Shown: positions 45,301 through 52,471 of the stretch, one piece after another
Position numbering within the stretch: the stretch's first letter is position 1
Layout: each line of letters begins with the position of its first letter
DNA from: SABY01 sp964593705
GTDB taxonomy: Bacteria; Bacteroidota; Bacteroidia; Bacteroidales; 4484-276
NCBI GenBank assembly: GCA_964593705.1
Contig: CAZQIV010000006.1
Coordinates: 1 to 64,000 of the forward strand
Direction: 5' to 3'
Length of the DNA stretch: 64,000 nucleotides
Notes under the pieces: model-generated
What the model saw: only the letters and a program-made list of their open reading frames with translations
Databases searched by the model: none
What the model was told of the DNA's origin: nothing
Made by a program: the position numbers and the translations under genes

Positions 45301-47939
45301 AAAAAGTTACCACTTCCCGAAATTGTACACTTCGAATAACTGTCTGATATTGTTCCAGACCCTGTACCTGAAAAACTTCCGCTGTTACCGGACAAGCCTC
45401 CTACATAGAGGTCAGAACCTGACACAGCACCTGTGGTGAAGCATTGATTGATGGTGCCTTCGCAATTGCCGGTTAAGCCGCCAACACTGCCATTTCCTGT
45501 TATATTAACATTGGTAACACCTATGGTTGAAATAAGGGATGTGGTGTCGGCATTTCCAATCAAACCAACATAGTCTTGTGCCGTACGATGAATATACAAA
45601 CCATCAATGGTATGACCTCCACCATCATAAGAAGCCTGAAACTTGTTCGTATTATTTCCGATAGGAGAAAACCCGAGTGTATCGCTGCCCGAAATATTCC
45701 AGTTTCGGGTATCGGAAGCGTCAATATCAGCCGTTTGAATAAAATAGCTGCCCCAGTAACTGTTGTTTTCCGATAGGATTTTCAGGTCGTCGAGGGTAGC
45801 AATCTGGAATGGATTCGTCGGGATGCCGCCCCCATCAAACAGAAAATCACCGCCGCCATCGGTAATTGTCCAGTTATGGTCATCGATAAGGCTTTGGCGG
45901 GAAGCTAATCCTGCAATAGAAAACATGCTGTTTCCGGCACCGAAAGCTACATTGGGTTTTACGGTTTGGGCTGCCCAACTATTAAGGATAGCGTTGTAGG
46001 TAGCATTAGGAAGTGTAAGACCAAAAAACATGGCTCCCATATTTGCAGCACTGCTAATATCCCAGGCACTAATATCCTGGTTAAAGGCATACGCACGACA
46101 AAACATCGAGTACATGCTCACCACCTTGCCCACATCCCATGAACTAATATCCTGGTTGAAAGCCGGCGCATCCAAAAACATATAGGCCATATTGCTTACA
46201 TTTTCGGTGTTCCAGGTGCTAATGTCATCATTAAAAATGGAAGCACCATTAAATGCGAATTCCAAAGTGCTTACAGTTGATGGCAGGTCATCTGGCACAT
46301 CTGTTAGCTTGCTGCACAACAAAAATGCATGTCTTAAATTTTCCAGACCAACATTGCCCCAGCTTGTTACTTCTGTTAGATAATTGTAATATTCCGGTAT
46401 ATTGGCATTAAGCCCCAGCCCGGTAAGTGTACCTGTAATGCTAACGGTATCAGTGCCGGCAGTGGCATACACATGACTGGTACTTCCGGCACTTGTAATG
46501 GTGTCGGGAGTAGAGCCGTCGCCCCAGTCGATAATTACATCCACTGTGCCATCAAGAGGAATTTTTACTGTTTGACTGGCAGCGGTGGTGGTGAAGACGA
46601 GTTGTAGAGGAACATCAGGAGGGGTAACAGGATTTTCCACTTTAGTAAAAAATATAGTATGCTCATGTCCTGCATCCATATTTCCCCAGATTTCCGTGTT
46701 ATTGATCTGGTATTGATAGCTGTCATATGCACTAGCGCAAGTTAATCCGCATTGGTTAGTCCATACTTCTCCATTAGGAAGCAGAGTGATATACTGATAT
46801 ACAAAATCGATAATAGGGATATTTTGGTTTCCATATAATTCAAAATCCTCGGGAGTCATAGGTACTGGGCCGTCATCTGGGCAATTAAAACAATCTCTAC
46901 CCTGCAAATATTGATTTGGTCTACATTTGGGTGAATTTTTCGATGTTTTTATATCAGATGTTTCTGTTAGATACCCGAAAGTACTTATGAGGTTTTCTTG
47001 ATTTTCAAGTGTAATGGGCTTCGTATCCATTACACTTGAAAACGTGATGTTGTTATCATAGATAGATGAACCCGAATTTTTAGTTAAACCGGTATTGGGT
47101 ATATTATCATGATTATCTGAAGCTTTTGAAGAACGAATTCCTAATCTTATCAATGTGCTGTCTAAATCTAACGCGAACATCCTCCAACTTCTGTTTAATT
47201 TCAATATGGGGCTTTCATGCACAGCTGTTGGAGTCGGTGAATATTCCCCCCAACGGTATGGTATTCTATTCGATTTCAAAGCCATTGAAATTATTTGAAT
47301 AATGCTAGTCTCTATTTGTGTCCATTTTTCATTACTGATAAGAACAGGAGTGCTTTTATCTATGGTGGTGCCATCACCAAGGTTATAGTGTGAGTTATCT
47401 CCCCAGGCCCATAAGCTGCTGTCGGTTTTCAGCGCAAGCACATAAGCTTTTCCACATGCTATTTGTGCCCAATCGTTTTCAGTACCTATTTGAGTGGGAG
47501 TAGGTTTATCGTTATTGGTGGTACCATCGCCCAACTGCCCCGATGTGTTTTCGCCCCAACCCCAAAGGGTGCCATCGGTTTTTATAGCCATCGAAAAGGC
47601 TTCACCACCAGCAATATCAGCCCAATTGGTAGCTGAGTCAATTTGCGTGGGCACATATTTATCAACTTTGGTGCCGTCGCCGAGTTGGCCTTTGTTATTG
47701 CGACCCCATGCCCATAGGCTATGGTTTTCTTTTATGGCCAGGGTGTGGTAATGGCCACATGCTGCATTTATCCAGTCGGCGTCAGTACCCACAAATACAA
47801 CAGATTCATCAGATGAGCCGCCTGCAGTGCCATTGCCAAGCTGCCCATATTCGTTGGAGCCAAACACCCCGATATAGTGCTGGGAATATGCAGAAATTAC
47901 CAGAAGAAAAATTGCTAAAAGAAAAATTAATTTTTTCAT
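39345..47939 (-). CDS. Giant BspA/RCC1/Ig mosaic T9SS surface protein
   Basis: A 2864-residue secreted protein. Order: signal peptide (SAYSQ, ~19); RCC1-type repeats (~nt 47260-47890; GSNEYGQLGNGT, WAWGRNNKGQLGDGT); a PKD-like WGDGS domain and three BspA/DUF285 repeats (~46000-46610); GLUG repeats (~45100-45560; GGLIGNTIGGTVSNCYATG); a second PKD-like domain and seven BspA repeats (~44090-44960); a third and fifteen BspA repeats (~42410-43880; FNQNIGSWNVSSVTNMxxMF); Ig-like region with three ~97-residue repeats (~41040-41900); further beta domains; C-terminal T9SS domain (~39345-39570). Such proteins act as adhesins or extracellular matrix components. A ~50-residue gene lies 49 bp upstream. 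Confidence 0.9.
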   Translation of the reverse strand: MKKLIFLLAIFLLVISAYSQHYIGVFGSNEYGQLGNGTAGGSSDESVVFVGTDADWINAACGHYHTLAIKENHSLWAWGRNNKGQLGDGTKVDKYVPTQIDSATNWADIAGGEAFSMAIKTDGTLWGWGENTSGQLGDGTTNNDKPTPTQIGTENDWAQIACGKAYVLALKTDSSLWAWGDNSHYNLGDGTTIDKSTPVLISNEKWTQIETSIIQIISMALKSNRIPYRWGEYSPTPTAVHESPILKLNRSWRMFALDLDSTLIRLGIRSSKASDNHDNIPNTGLTKNSGSSIYDNNITFSSVMDTKPITLENQENLISTFGYLTETSDIKTSKNSPKCRPNQYLQGRDCFNCPDDGPVPMTPEDFELYGNQNIPIIDFVYQYITLLPNGEVWTNQCGLTCASAYDSYQYQINNTEIWGNMDAGHEHTIFFTKVENPVTPPDVPLQLVFTTTAASQTVKIPLDGTVDVIIDWGDGSTPDTITSAGSTSHVYATAGTDTVSITGTLTGLGLNANIPEYYNYLTEVTSWGNVGLENLRHAFLLCSKLTDVPDDLPSTVSTLEFAFNGASIFNDDISTWNTENVSNMAYMFLDAPAFNQDISSWDVGKVVSMYSMFCRAYAFNQDISAWDISSAANMGAMFFGLTLPNATYNAILNSWAAQTVKPNVAFGAGNSMFSIAGLASRQSLIDDHNWTITDGGGDFLFDGGGIPTNPFQIATLDDLKILSENNSYWGSYFIQTADIDASDTRNWNISGSDTLGFSPIGNNTNKFQASYDGGGHTIDGLYIHRTAQDYVGLIGNADTTSLISTIGVTNVNITGNGSVGGLTGNCEGTINQCFTTGAVSGSDLYVGGLSGNSGSFSGTGSGTISDSYSKCTISGSGNFFGGLIGNTIGGTVSNCYATGLVGNASLKGGLIAQSYATTTNSFWDVNTSNQSGSAAGIGKTSAEMKTEATFTGAGWDFVTTPIWEIDDIANEGYPYLSWQTFPAIPLQLVFTTAATNQTVKIPLNGTVDVIIDWGDGSDPDTITSAGSTSHVYATAGTDTVSITGTLTGLGSSASLNEYKSYLTKVLSFGGIGLEDLSYAFFNCGSLIDVPDDLPSSVTNLASTFNGATNFNDTIGDWNTENVTNMNYMFANAYIFNQDIEDWDVGKVTDMSYMFFCAYIFDQDIGDWDVGNVTDMNTMFCSALDFNQDIGGWNTEKVMDMSWMFCVATAFNQDIGDWDVSNVTNMAGLFNWTPDFNQDIGSWNTGNVTDMSYMFDAESASLTAFDQNLGEWDISSVTTMDAMFNNVTLSTANYDSTLMGWAAQSVQGSVVFDGGNSQYTCGVAANARDTLSNAPNSWIITDDGLAADCPMQLKFENFSCPTLNLPLYGTVNCTVDWGDGSSPESFTTAGIKTHDYSIGSDFIIRISGILTQFGSPLGEYGAWKGHNYLTEVISLGNIGLTSLHGAFRSSSSLAAVPEELPATITDISRCFQHIGADTIRNLGKWNVENVTKMDSTFFYSEYFNQDLSTWNTANVTSMVATFGGGCSAFNQDISGWDVDNVTNMSEMFEGAEKFDVDISSWNVSNVTNMSGMFSDALLFNQNIGDWDVSKVTDMSAMFSDAQVFNQNIGIWNVSNVTDMSDMLSETDDFNQNIGSWDVAGVTNMSGMFSAAEAFNQNIGSWNVSSVTNMFEMFKSTEAFNQNIGSWNVSSVTNMESMFQEALAFNQNINNWNVSSVTNMKDMFQNDEGFSIYNQALGNWNVGKVRDMSKMFKGADSFNQDIGNWDVSKVKDMSFMFAGDSVFNQNIGTWNVDSVTYMDYMFENASAFNQNIGSWNVDSVTSMLRMFENASSFNHDLGNWQLNSNVNLSKMLKNCGMDCSSYSTTLKGWAENTNIPTGRNLGADGLTYGADAAVYRLIIINSFSWTINGDIAGTSECLCADPNDGGTIADAQTICYGTVPNMLTSTALPTGHTGVLEYKWQSSTTSDATGFTDISSSDAAGFAPGSLTFTTWYKRLARVDCMANWTGAVESNVVEITVEATPVSGTLAKTPDVDTVCKGNYVSAALSAGSGGNGTDSSNYRTNNGTDWSAWAVYTPETDISTSQKTAVEIRTKRVADYCNDAAYNTESWTVEQTPVSGTLAKTPDVNNVCEGDDVSAASTAGSGGNGNDSTFFRTNNGTNWAAWAIYTSETDISTSGKTAIEIRTKRAADYCDDAAYNTKSWTVEQTPVSGTLAKYPNVDTVCIGDDVSAALSAGSGGNGNDSISFRTHDGSAWSGWINYTSGTDISTTGKTNIEIQTIRQGTYCNNNGAETVSWNTFPKPVAFAGNDASIIDGENYILSEASAINYTSISWSTAGDGGFDNENVLKPSYTPGTDDIVAGNVELTLTIQGLASCNFTDDDQLTLTIFRAPTVVISSPLESDNIYDTVATFSGTASDPDNDLSEIYVRVNEGTWQLATGTENWTIDLPMDFGNKKIEAKAVDAQSLESELVEVTIFVGVQLIPLHEGWSHFSSFLDPLDGDIETIMEYPVGLNLLSIMVNNSGKLYWPSQNINLIGNWNYKTAYKIFMEQQSAIVMKGNLLTETTLQLGSGAKYLPVLSNVEVAVEDAFENPMQDIRVMFNHITNQIYWPEGGLFTLQTLKPGEGYLANLINPATVTFPDYDLDASEIKSSQIVFDQNSPWQVTKTGDVHLISIFSEALAGLENFSHIGAFDSNGNCIGFADITAKGQNNLLTVYADDIHTTCKDGAEEGEFITFRAYHPASGTENELLASYNESFPNHDGLFAISGLSAITGFKEGSTGIGGSALLSQIRIYPNPTSDELNIIFDAFTNNGDANIELTNSNGSIVLKQDILQKQTKLDIQNIQPGMYVLKIAQNGAYSFRKVVIQY
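41045..41900 (-). repeat. Three-copy ~290-bp Ig-like coding repeat
   Basis: Three tandem units beginning TPVSGTLAKTPDV or TPVSGTLAKYPNV, with VSAALSAGSGGNG and EIRTKRxADYC in each. They are nearly identical at DNA level, suggesting recent amplification within the gene. Confidence 0.9.
42410..43510 (-). repeat. Fifteen-copy BspA (DUF285) coding repeat
   Basis: About fifteen consecutive repeats of 24 codons (72 bp) inside the giant gene, each FNQxIGxWxVxxVTxMxxMF-like. Several neighbouring copies are nearly identical at DNA level (for example ~42880-43000), so unequal recombination could change the copy number. Confidence 0.9.
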
Positions 47940-47988
47940 AACTCAAATATTTAATTAATACATGTTTATTATTTAATTGTCAGATTTT

Positions 47989-48141
47989 CTATTTTTTTGA
48001 ATTCGTTTGATTGAGTAACTTGCTCACAATCCTGTTCTTGGTTTTTTCCCTGTCAATCAAATCTTCAATTTCTTTTTCCAGTGATCTCTCTACAGGTTTT
48101 CCCTGATGTGGTTTGGATTTTTTACTATGACTGTTTTTCAT
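47989..48141 (-). CDS. Small charged protein A, upstream of the giant gene
   Basis: A 50-residue protein starting MKNSHSKKSKPHQGKPVE and ending LLNQTNSKK; a second in-frame ATG at 48150 would add three residues. The central part, LEKEIEDLIDREKTKNRIVSKL, should form an amphipathic helix. No signal peptide or membrane segment. It is paralogous to the protein encoded at 51894-52052 (shared MKN, LExEIExLI, EKxKxxIxxKL), which is strong evidence that both are real genes. It lies 49 bp upstream of the 2864-residue gene and downstream of a promoter with an identical 54-bp box. I do not recognise a family; roles as an RNA-binding, chaperone-like or regulatory peptide are speculative. Confidence 0.75.
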   Translation of the reverse strand: MKNSHSKKSKPHQGKPVERSLEKEIEDLIDREKTKNRIVSKLLNQTNSKK

Positions 48142-48167
48142 ACTTATCATGTTTATATTTTCTTAGG

Positions 48168-48200
48168 CGAAAGTACAAACACAGGTAGGCTATTTGCAAA
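48168..48200 (-). promoter_or_regulatory. Promoter of surface-protein cassette A
   Basis: Minus strand: TTTG (48197-48200), 21-base spacer, TACTTTCG (48168-48175), one mismatch from TAnnTTTG. The same architecture (TTTG-N21-TATTTTCG) is found in cassette B, supporting both. Confidence 0.75.
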
Positions 48201-48204
48201 AAAG

Positions 48205-48258
48205 CGACCTTAGTAAAAATTGGGGGTCACCTTAACTGTACCTTAATCGAAAAGTTAA
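48205..48258 (-). promoter_or_regulatory. 54-bp conserved upstream block, copy A
   Basis: Identical base for base to 52113-52166. On the plus strand it carries ACCTTA(G/A) boxes at 48207, 48229 and 48240, that is 22 and 11 bp apart, so all on one face of the helix. It begins 4 bp upstream of the -33 element, the usual site of an activator. Direct repeats of a 7-bp motif every 11 bp resemble the binding sites of OmpR/PhoB-type regulators. A further shared stretch (TGTTTGGAGGAGTGATTT) follows at ~48275-48292. Confidence 0.8.
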
Positions 48259-48395
48259 AAGCTTGATTGTTTGATGTTTGGAGGAGTGATTTTTTTGCTG
48301 CCAAAGCTGGAAAATGATATTATTTCAACCCTCGACTTGTGCCATAGGCATCCCTATCTTTGGGAAAAGTCGGGGCAACGGATATTCAAGAACGC

Positions 48396-48440
48396 TACTT
48401 TATTGACAGAAACTACTTAGTACTTGCTGTCAATAAAGTA
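48396..48440. repeat. 14-bp inverted repeat
   Basis: TACTTTATTGACAG (48396-48409) and its exact complement (48427-48440) around a 17-base loop, in the gap between cassette A and the 78-residue gene. Confidence 0.7.
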
Positions 48441-48479
48441 TGTCTTTTTGAAAATCCAATAGCCCTCCTGCAAAAGCGC

Positions 48480-48700
48480 ATAGCCGTTAGGCTATGAATT
48501 TTGCAGCACAGTTTTCAATAGCCGGTTATCCCGCTTCGCAGCGAGGCGAGTCATGGCCGGGCTAAATGAATCGCAACCCTCAATATTTAAGGCCGTTAAC
48601 GGCTTTGTGTAGTTCCAAACCTTGTTTCGCAGGTTCCCGGGACTAAAGCCCCGGGTTACGAAATCCGTCTTAGCCTGGCAGCTATGCGAAAAAGCGGGGG
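48480..48700. repeat. REP-like cluster
   Basis: Dense palindromes of a dispersed Bacteroidota type: CATAGCCGTTAGGCTATG (~48480-48497), CCGCTTCGCAGCGaGGCG (~48531-48547), AAGGCCGTTAACGGCTT (~48589-48605) and CCCGGGactaaagCCCCGGG (~48637-48656). No gene is accepted in 48259-48837; an antisense open frame here is repeat-derived. Confidence 0.7.
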
Positions 48701-48837
48701 TCGTATCTCCAAATTTATTAATCTTAAATTTTTTCGTTTGCCGGGAGAAATCTCCTTTTAACAAAAATCTGTTTTTCACATAAAAAAAACTGGCCGCTAA
48801 ACAGCAGCCAGAATTATAAAAGGGAAGGGTATAAATT

Positions 48838-49074
48838 TTATTCCGCCAGTTGCCTTTTCCTGAAGTCGTAAACCTTCTTCGCGCCATAACCTGCACCAAG
48901 TGCCACCAAAATGAGCAGTCCGCCACCAATGGGAGCACTGCCACCTACGGGTATATTTCCGCCACTTACAGGGTTTCCATTGTTATTGGGTGGGGGCGGG
49001 GTTTGGGCTGAGAGGTTAATTGTTAATAATGTAAGCGTGATTAGTGCTGCGCTTAGTTTGATTATTTTTTTCAT
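48838..49074 (-). CDS. Small secreted protein with C-terminal anchor-like tail
   Basis: A 78-residue protein: signal peptide (MKKIIKLSAALITLTLLTINLSAQ), a proline/asparagine/glycine-rich middle (TPPPPNNNGNPVSGGN), then GGSAPIGGGLLILVALGAGYGAKKVYDFRKRQ, a hydrophobic segment with a basic end (given in parts). This layout resembles the short Bacteroidota proteins with a PEP-CTERM-like tail, sometimes called PID-CTERM, thought to be processed and sorted at the envelope. It is on the same strand as, and 100 bp downstream of, the 893-residue BspA-like gene, with a CCCCCTT...AAGGGGG repeat in between (~49094-49125). Confidence 0.75.
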   Translation of the reverse strand: MKKIIKLSAALITLTLLTINLSAQTPPPPNNNGNPVSGGNIPVGGSAPIGGGLLILVALGAGYGAKKVYDFRKRQLAE

Positions 49075-49093
49075 TATATTATTTTTATTTTAC

Positions 49094-49126
49094 CCCCTCT
49101 GCCTTCGGCATCTCCCCCTTGAGGGG
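49094..49126. repeat. Short CCCCCT/AGGGGG dispersed repeat
   Basis: CCCCCTCTGCC...CTCCCCCTTGAGGGGGAG: a hairpin-forming dispersed repeat between the 893-residue and 78-residue genes. It could act as a terminator or processing site. Confidence 0.55.
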
Positions 49127-49174
49127 GAGAAGATCTCTCTCCTGTGAGAAGGATTACTTAGAGGGGATCTGTTA

Positions 49175-51856
49175 TTATTTTATAAATACTTTTTCTGTTT
49201 TGATATTATTTTCGTTTTGAACCATAACAATATAAACCCCAGTTTTTAAATTAATTGGTATCGTTATTAGCCCGCTTGCGCTGATGGTTTGTTGTAAAAC
49301 GATTCTTCCCATTATGTCGGTAACCGATAGAGCCAGACGGCCGTCTGGCTCTACATCGTTTTTAATGAAAATCTGATTATCAGCAGCATAAATCCTTATA
49401 TTGCTTTCGCATGTTTGATTTTCCTCAATTCCAACAGCGTTTAAATGGAGTTTAAAGCGCATTTCATCGTCGGTGATATTCCACGTAAATTCGTAAGCAC
49501 TTTTTGTTAAATCGTGGAAAGTACCGGTTTTGGTGTCTTCGAGGACAGCTTTGCTGGTACCTTCGATATCTTTGAGGCCGATGCTGTAAAACCCGGAGAT
49601 GTTGTTAGCGAAACCTAACTGGATGGTTTCACATTCGGGGCGGCAGTCGATGGCGAGCATGCCGTCGGGCGATTCTGACCATAATTGAGGAACGCTATCG
49701 TTGCTGCTGAGCAGTTTCCAGGCATCGCATTGCAGCTCAAAGTTTTCAGAGGCTTGTTCGTTAAAAACCAGCCACAGGTCGTCATCATAGTCGTTGCCAG
49801 ATGCTGTAAGGACAATACCATTTTGCATGGCTTTATCGTTTCCCGATTTTTTAGCAGAAGCAGTATGGCTGCGCATGTTGTTGTTGAGGCTAAAAGTGCC
49901 GGCAGTTCCGCTTACCACAAAAAAGCCTTCCATGGGATCCACGTAGCGGCCACCGCTTCCTGTTCCTGCTTCGGTGTATTCGTCATAATCGGTCCCGTTC
50001 CAGGTATATTTGGTGCCATAGCCACTAATGGCATCCCAGTCTAAGTATGAGGGATAGGGGTTGCCAAGAAGGTTTGCCCCGTTGTATGAACCACCAGGAC
50101 CATCGGCAGTAATGGCCAGGCTTTGGTTTCCGGTATTTGGTGTGCCGGTGTAGGAAATTGAATATCCGGTAGGTTTGCCACTGGTTGCATAGTTGGTGGC
50201 AAAATAACTATAGCCTTTTACAGGGGTAAGCGGAGTTGTGGTAGGGATAATGTCATCCCATGTTCCGGCAGGTTCGTTCCATTGTTGCAGGTACATGTCT
50301 AAAAAGGTGTTGGCAGTTATATCTGAGAAAGGCATACTGATTAAAAACCATTGATTAGCATAAGTATAATCCTGCTCCATTTCAACAGCACCGTTATTGG
50401 TAATGCTGCCATAAGTGATAAGCGAGCCACTGATGGTGAGCGTAGCACCGTTGTTGACGGTAAAGTTGTTGCAGGATGCGCCACTGTTTCCAGTACCCGA
50501 GATATTCAAAGCATTGGTATAATTTGCAGCACTGGGAATGATAACATTGTCCTGGAATGTTGGAACTACAACGAAATCCCAGTTATTGGCATCGTTCCAC
50601 GATTCACTATGCGAACCATCCCAGGTTAAGGTTTTATTCTGTCCGCCATCGGATATGGCCCAGTAATTAGGAGCACCAGTCAACGTTTCTCTTGCTGTGG
50701 TTGCTTCACCGAGAGAATATTTGCTATAGCCGGCATCAAAATGCATATACTGTTTTACGCTTTGCGTGGCCCACCCTATGAGCAGGGCATCGTAGTTGGC
50801 AGTTGAGAGGGTTACCCCATCAAGCATATCGATCATATCTTCTACAAAAGATATGTTCCAACTACTTAAATTTTGATCAAAATTAAAGGCAAATTGAAAC
50901 ATTTTGCTCATGTGCTTTACAGAACTTGTGTTCCAACTGCTAATATCCTGGTTAAAATCTGTATTTCTATAAAACATTGATCTCATATCAGTTACAGAAC
51001 TTGTGTTCCAACTGCTGATATCCTGGTTGAAATGAGAAAAAGAGTTAGAAGAGAACATGTTGGACATATTTATTACAGAACTTGTGTTCCAACCGCTGAT
51101 GTCCCCATCAAATACGGATGCAGAATTAAACATGTAACTCATATCAGTTACAGAACTTGTGTTCCAGTTATTGAGATCCTGATTAAAGGCTCCCGAAGAA
51201 ATAAACATCCTGTCCATTGTAGTTACAGAACTTGTGTTCCAATTACTGATGTCCTGATTAAAATTATTTGTCATCGAAAACATGGAACTCATATTTGTCA
51301 CAGAACTTGTGTTCCAAGTGCTAATATCCTGATTGAAATTAGAAGCCATCTGGAACATATTTTGCATATTGGTTACATTGCTTACATCCCAGTTGTTTAA
51401 GTTTGTAAAGGATGTTTGGGTATTTTGAAGAAATGCGGATGACAAATCTGTAACCGTAGCGGGAAGTTCAACCGGTACACTTAGGAGGTTATTGGCTTGT
51501 TGAAAAGCAGAATTCAAGCTGGTTAAACCTAAATTGCCAAAAGAAATCACATCGGTTAGGTACTCAATTCCAGCAACGACGCCCTCGCCAAAATATTCTA
51601 ATGTACCGCTGATTTCTACGGTGTAAGTTCCGCCGCTTGTATATTCATGTGTCTTATAGCCTATGGTAGTATAGGTATCAGTTGAGCCATCGCCCCAATT
51701 TACTACACAGTTAGTAGCTTGATAGATCGGGAGCTCGATGCTTTGATTACCGGCTGTTGTGGTGTATTTGAGCTGCATGGGGGTTTGTGCAAGTAGCTCT
51801 GTGCTTGCGATTAGCAATAAGGCAAAAGTTGCCAATAAAAGTTTTCTCATAATCAT
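49175..51856 (-). CDS. BspA-like T9SS surface protein
   Basis: An 893-residue secreted protein: signal peptide ending LLAQ (~23), a PKD-like WGDGS domain (~28-90), about ten 24-residue BspA/DUF285 repeats (~140-375; FNQDISSWNTSSVTDMxxMF), then a beta-rich region (~410-780) beginning WDGSHSESWNDANNW with a parallel beta-like NNGATLTISGSLI segment, and a T9SS domain (~810-893; RIYAADNQIFIKN to TEKVFIK). It shares overall plan and N-terminal domains with the 2864-residue protein, without its RCC1, GLUG and Ig parts. It is preceded by a paralogous ~50-residue gene and the same 54-bp regulatory block, and followed by the small anchor-tailed protein gene. Confidence 0.9.
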   Translation of the reverse strand: MIMRKLLLATFALLLIASTELLAQTPMQLKYTTTAGNQSIELPIYQATNCVVNWGDGSTDTYTTIGYKTHEYTSGGTYTVEISGTLEYFGEGVVAGIEYLTDVISFGNLGLTSLNSAFQQANNLLSVPVELPATVTDLSSAFLQNTQTSFTNLNNWDVSNVTNMQNMFQMASNFNQDISTWNTSSVTNMSSMFSMTNNFNQDISNWNTSSVTTMDRMFISSGAFNQDLNNWNTSSVTDMSYMFNSASVFDGDISGWNTSSVINMSNMFSSNSFSHFNQDISSWNTSSVTDMRSMFYRNTDFNQDISSWNTSSVKHMSKMFQFAFNFDQNLSSWNISFVEDMIDMLDGVTLSTANYDALLIGWATQSVKQYMHFDAGYSKYSLGEATTARETLTGAPNYWAISDGGQNKTLTWDGSHSESWNDANNWDFVVVPTFQDNVIIPSAANYTNALNISGTGNSGASCNNFTVNNGATLTISGSLITYGSITNNGAVEMEQDYTYANQWFLISMPFSDITANTFLDMYLQQWNEPAGTWDDIIPTTTPLTPVKGYSYFATNYATSGKPTGYSISYTGTPNTGNQSLAITADGPGGSYNGANLLGNPYPSYLDWDAISGYGTKYTWNGTDYDEYTEAGTGSGGRYVDPMEGFFVVSGTAGTFSLNNNMRSHTASAKKSGNDKAMQNGIVLTASGNDYDDDLWLVFNEQASENFELQCDAWKLLSSNDSVPQLWSESPDGMLAIDCRPECETIQLGFANNISGFYSIGLKDIEGTSKAVLEDTKTGTFHDLTKSAYEFTWNITDDEMRFKLHLNAVGIEENQTCESNIRIYAADNQIFIKNDVEPDGRLALSVTDIMGRIVLQQTISASGLITIPINLKTGVYIVMVQNENNIKTEKVFIK

Positions 51857-51893
51857 AAAATTTTAATTAATAAATGTTTACTATTAAATGGAT

Positions 51894-52052
51894 TTATTTT
51901 TCAATGCTTTGATGGCTGGGCTGTACCAATTTGTTCATAATCTTTCTTTTGGCCTTTTCCATGGCTATCAAATATTCAATTTCGTTTTCCAGCGGATTTC
52001 CTTCCGGTTTCTCCTGAACTTGTTTGCCTTTATGTTTTTCCTTATTTTTCAT
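51894..52052 (-). CDS. Small charged protein B, upstream of the 893-residue gene
   Basis: A 52-residue protein, MKNKEKHKGKQVQEKPEG at the start, PLENEIEYLIAMEKAKRKI in the middle and HQSIEK at the end. Paralogue of the product at 47989-48141: the same lysine-rich N-terminus, LExEIExLI and EKxKxxIxxKL helix. It lies 37 bp upstream of the BspA-like gene start; the short intergenic leaders of the two cassettes are also similar (TTTAATTAATA, ATGTTTA, TATT). No signal sequence; function unknown. Confidence 0.75.
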   Translation of the reverse strand: MKNKEKHKGKQVQEKPEGNPLENEIEYLIAMEKAKRKIMNKLVQPSHQSIEK

Positions 52053-52075
52053 TGTTACCGTATTTAAACTAAAGG

Positions 52076-52108
52076 CGAAAATACAGTCACATGCAGGGTA
52101 AATGCAAA
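52076..52108 (-). promoter_or_regulatory. Promoter of surface-protein cassette B
   Basis: Minus strand: TTTG (52105-52108), 21-base spacer, TATTTTCG (52076-52083). Same geometry as cassette A. Confidence 0.75.
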
Positions 52109-52112
52109 AAAA

Positions 52113-52166
52113 CGACCTTAGTAAAAATTGGGGGTCACCTTAACTGTACCTTAATCGAAAAGTTAA
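52113..52166 (-). promoter_or_regulatory. 54-bp conserved upstream block, copy B
   Basis: Identical to 48205-48258, with ACCTTA boxes at 52115, 52137 and 52148 in the same 22/11-bp phase, 4 bp upstream of the -33 element. Sequence on the gene-proximal side is only partly conserved, so the block is under separate constraint or was copied recently. Confidence 0.8.
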
Positions 52167-52337
52167 TGTCTTGATTATTTGGTGTTTGGAGGAGTGATTT
52201 TTTTGCCTGTTTGAGGGCTTGCCCACTGGCTTTTTGCAGATATGGGAGTTGCCAATGACAATTTCCTTGAAAATCATGCTGCCAAATATTTTGACGCTAT
52301 AAGGTCCTGGCGGACGCTTCAAGGTCGGTGTGATGAA

Positions 52338-52383
52338 GACTTTCGATCGTCCGCTATCGATAGCTATCGGTAATCGAAACGTC
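52338..52383. repeat. Palindrome repeat, copy 1
   Basis: GACTTTCGATCGTCCGCTA / TCGATAGCTATCGGTA / ATCGAAACGTC: an imperfect hairpin whose core is TACCGATAGCTATCGGTA in the other copies (one substitution here). Copies 2 and 3 are at ~52790-52835 and ~54770-54815. Confidence 0.75.
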
Positions 52384-52471
52384 ATGCCCTTGCCGGGGAT
52401 GGCCGGTGTGGTGGTGCGGGGGATCGCAGCCGGCAGTCGTCAAGTCAAGCATAATTCACAGATATGTTTCG

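Noticed and set aside
48492..48944. 150-codon minus-strand open frame
   Set aside because: It runs through REP-like palindromes and overlaps the better supported 78-residue gene in another frame.
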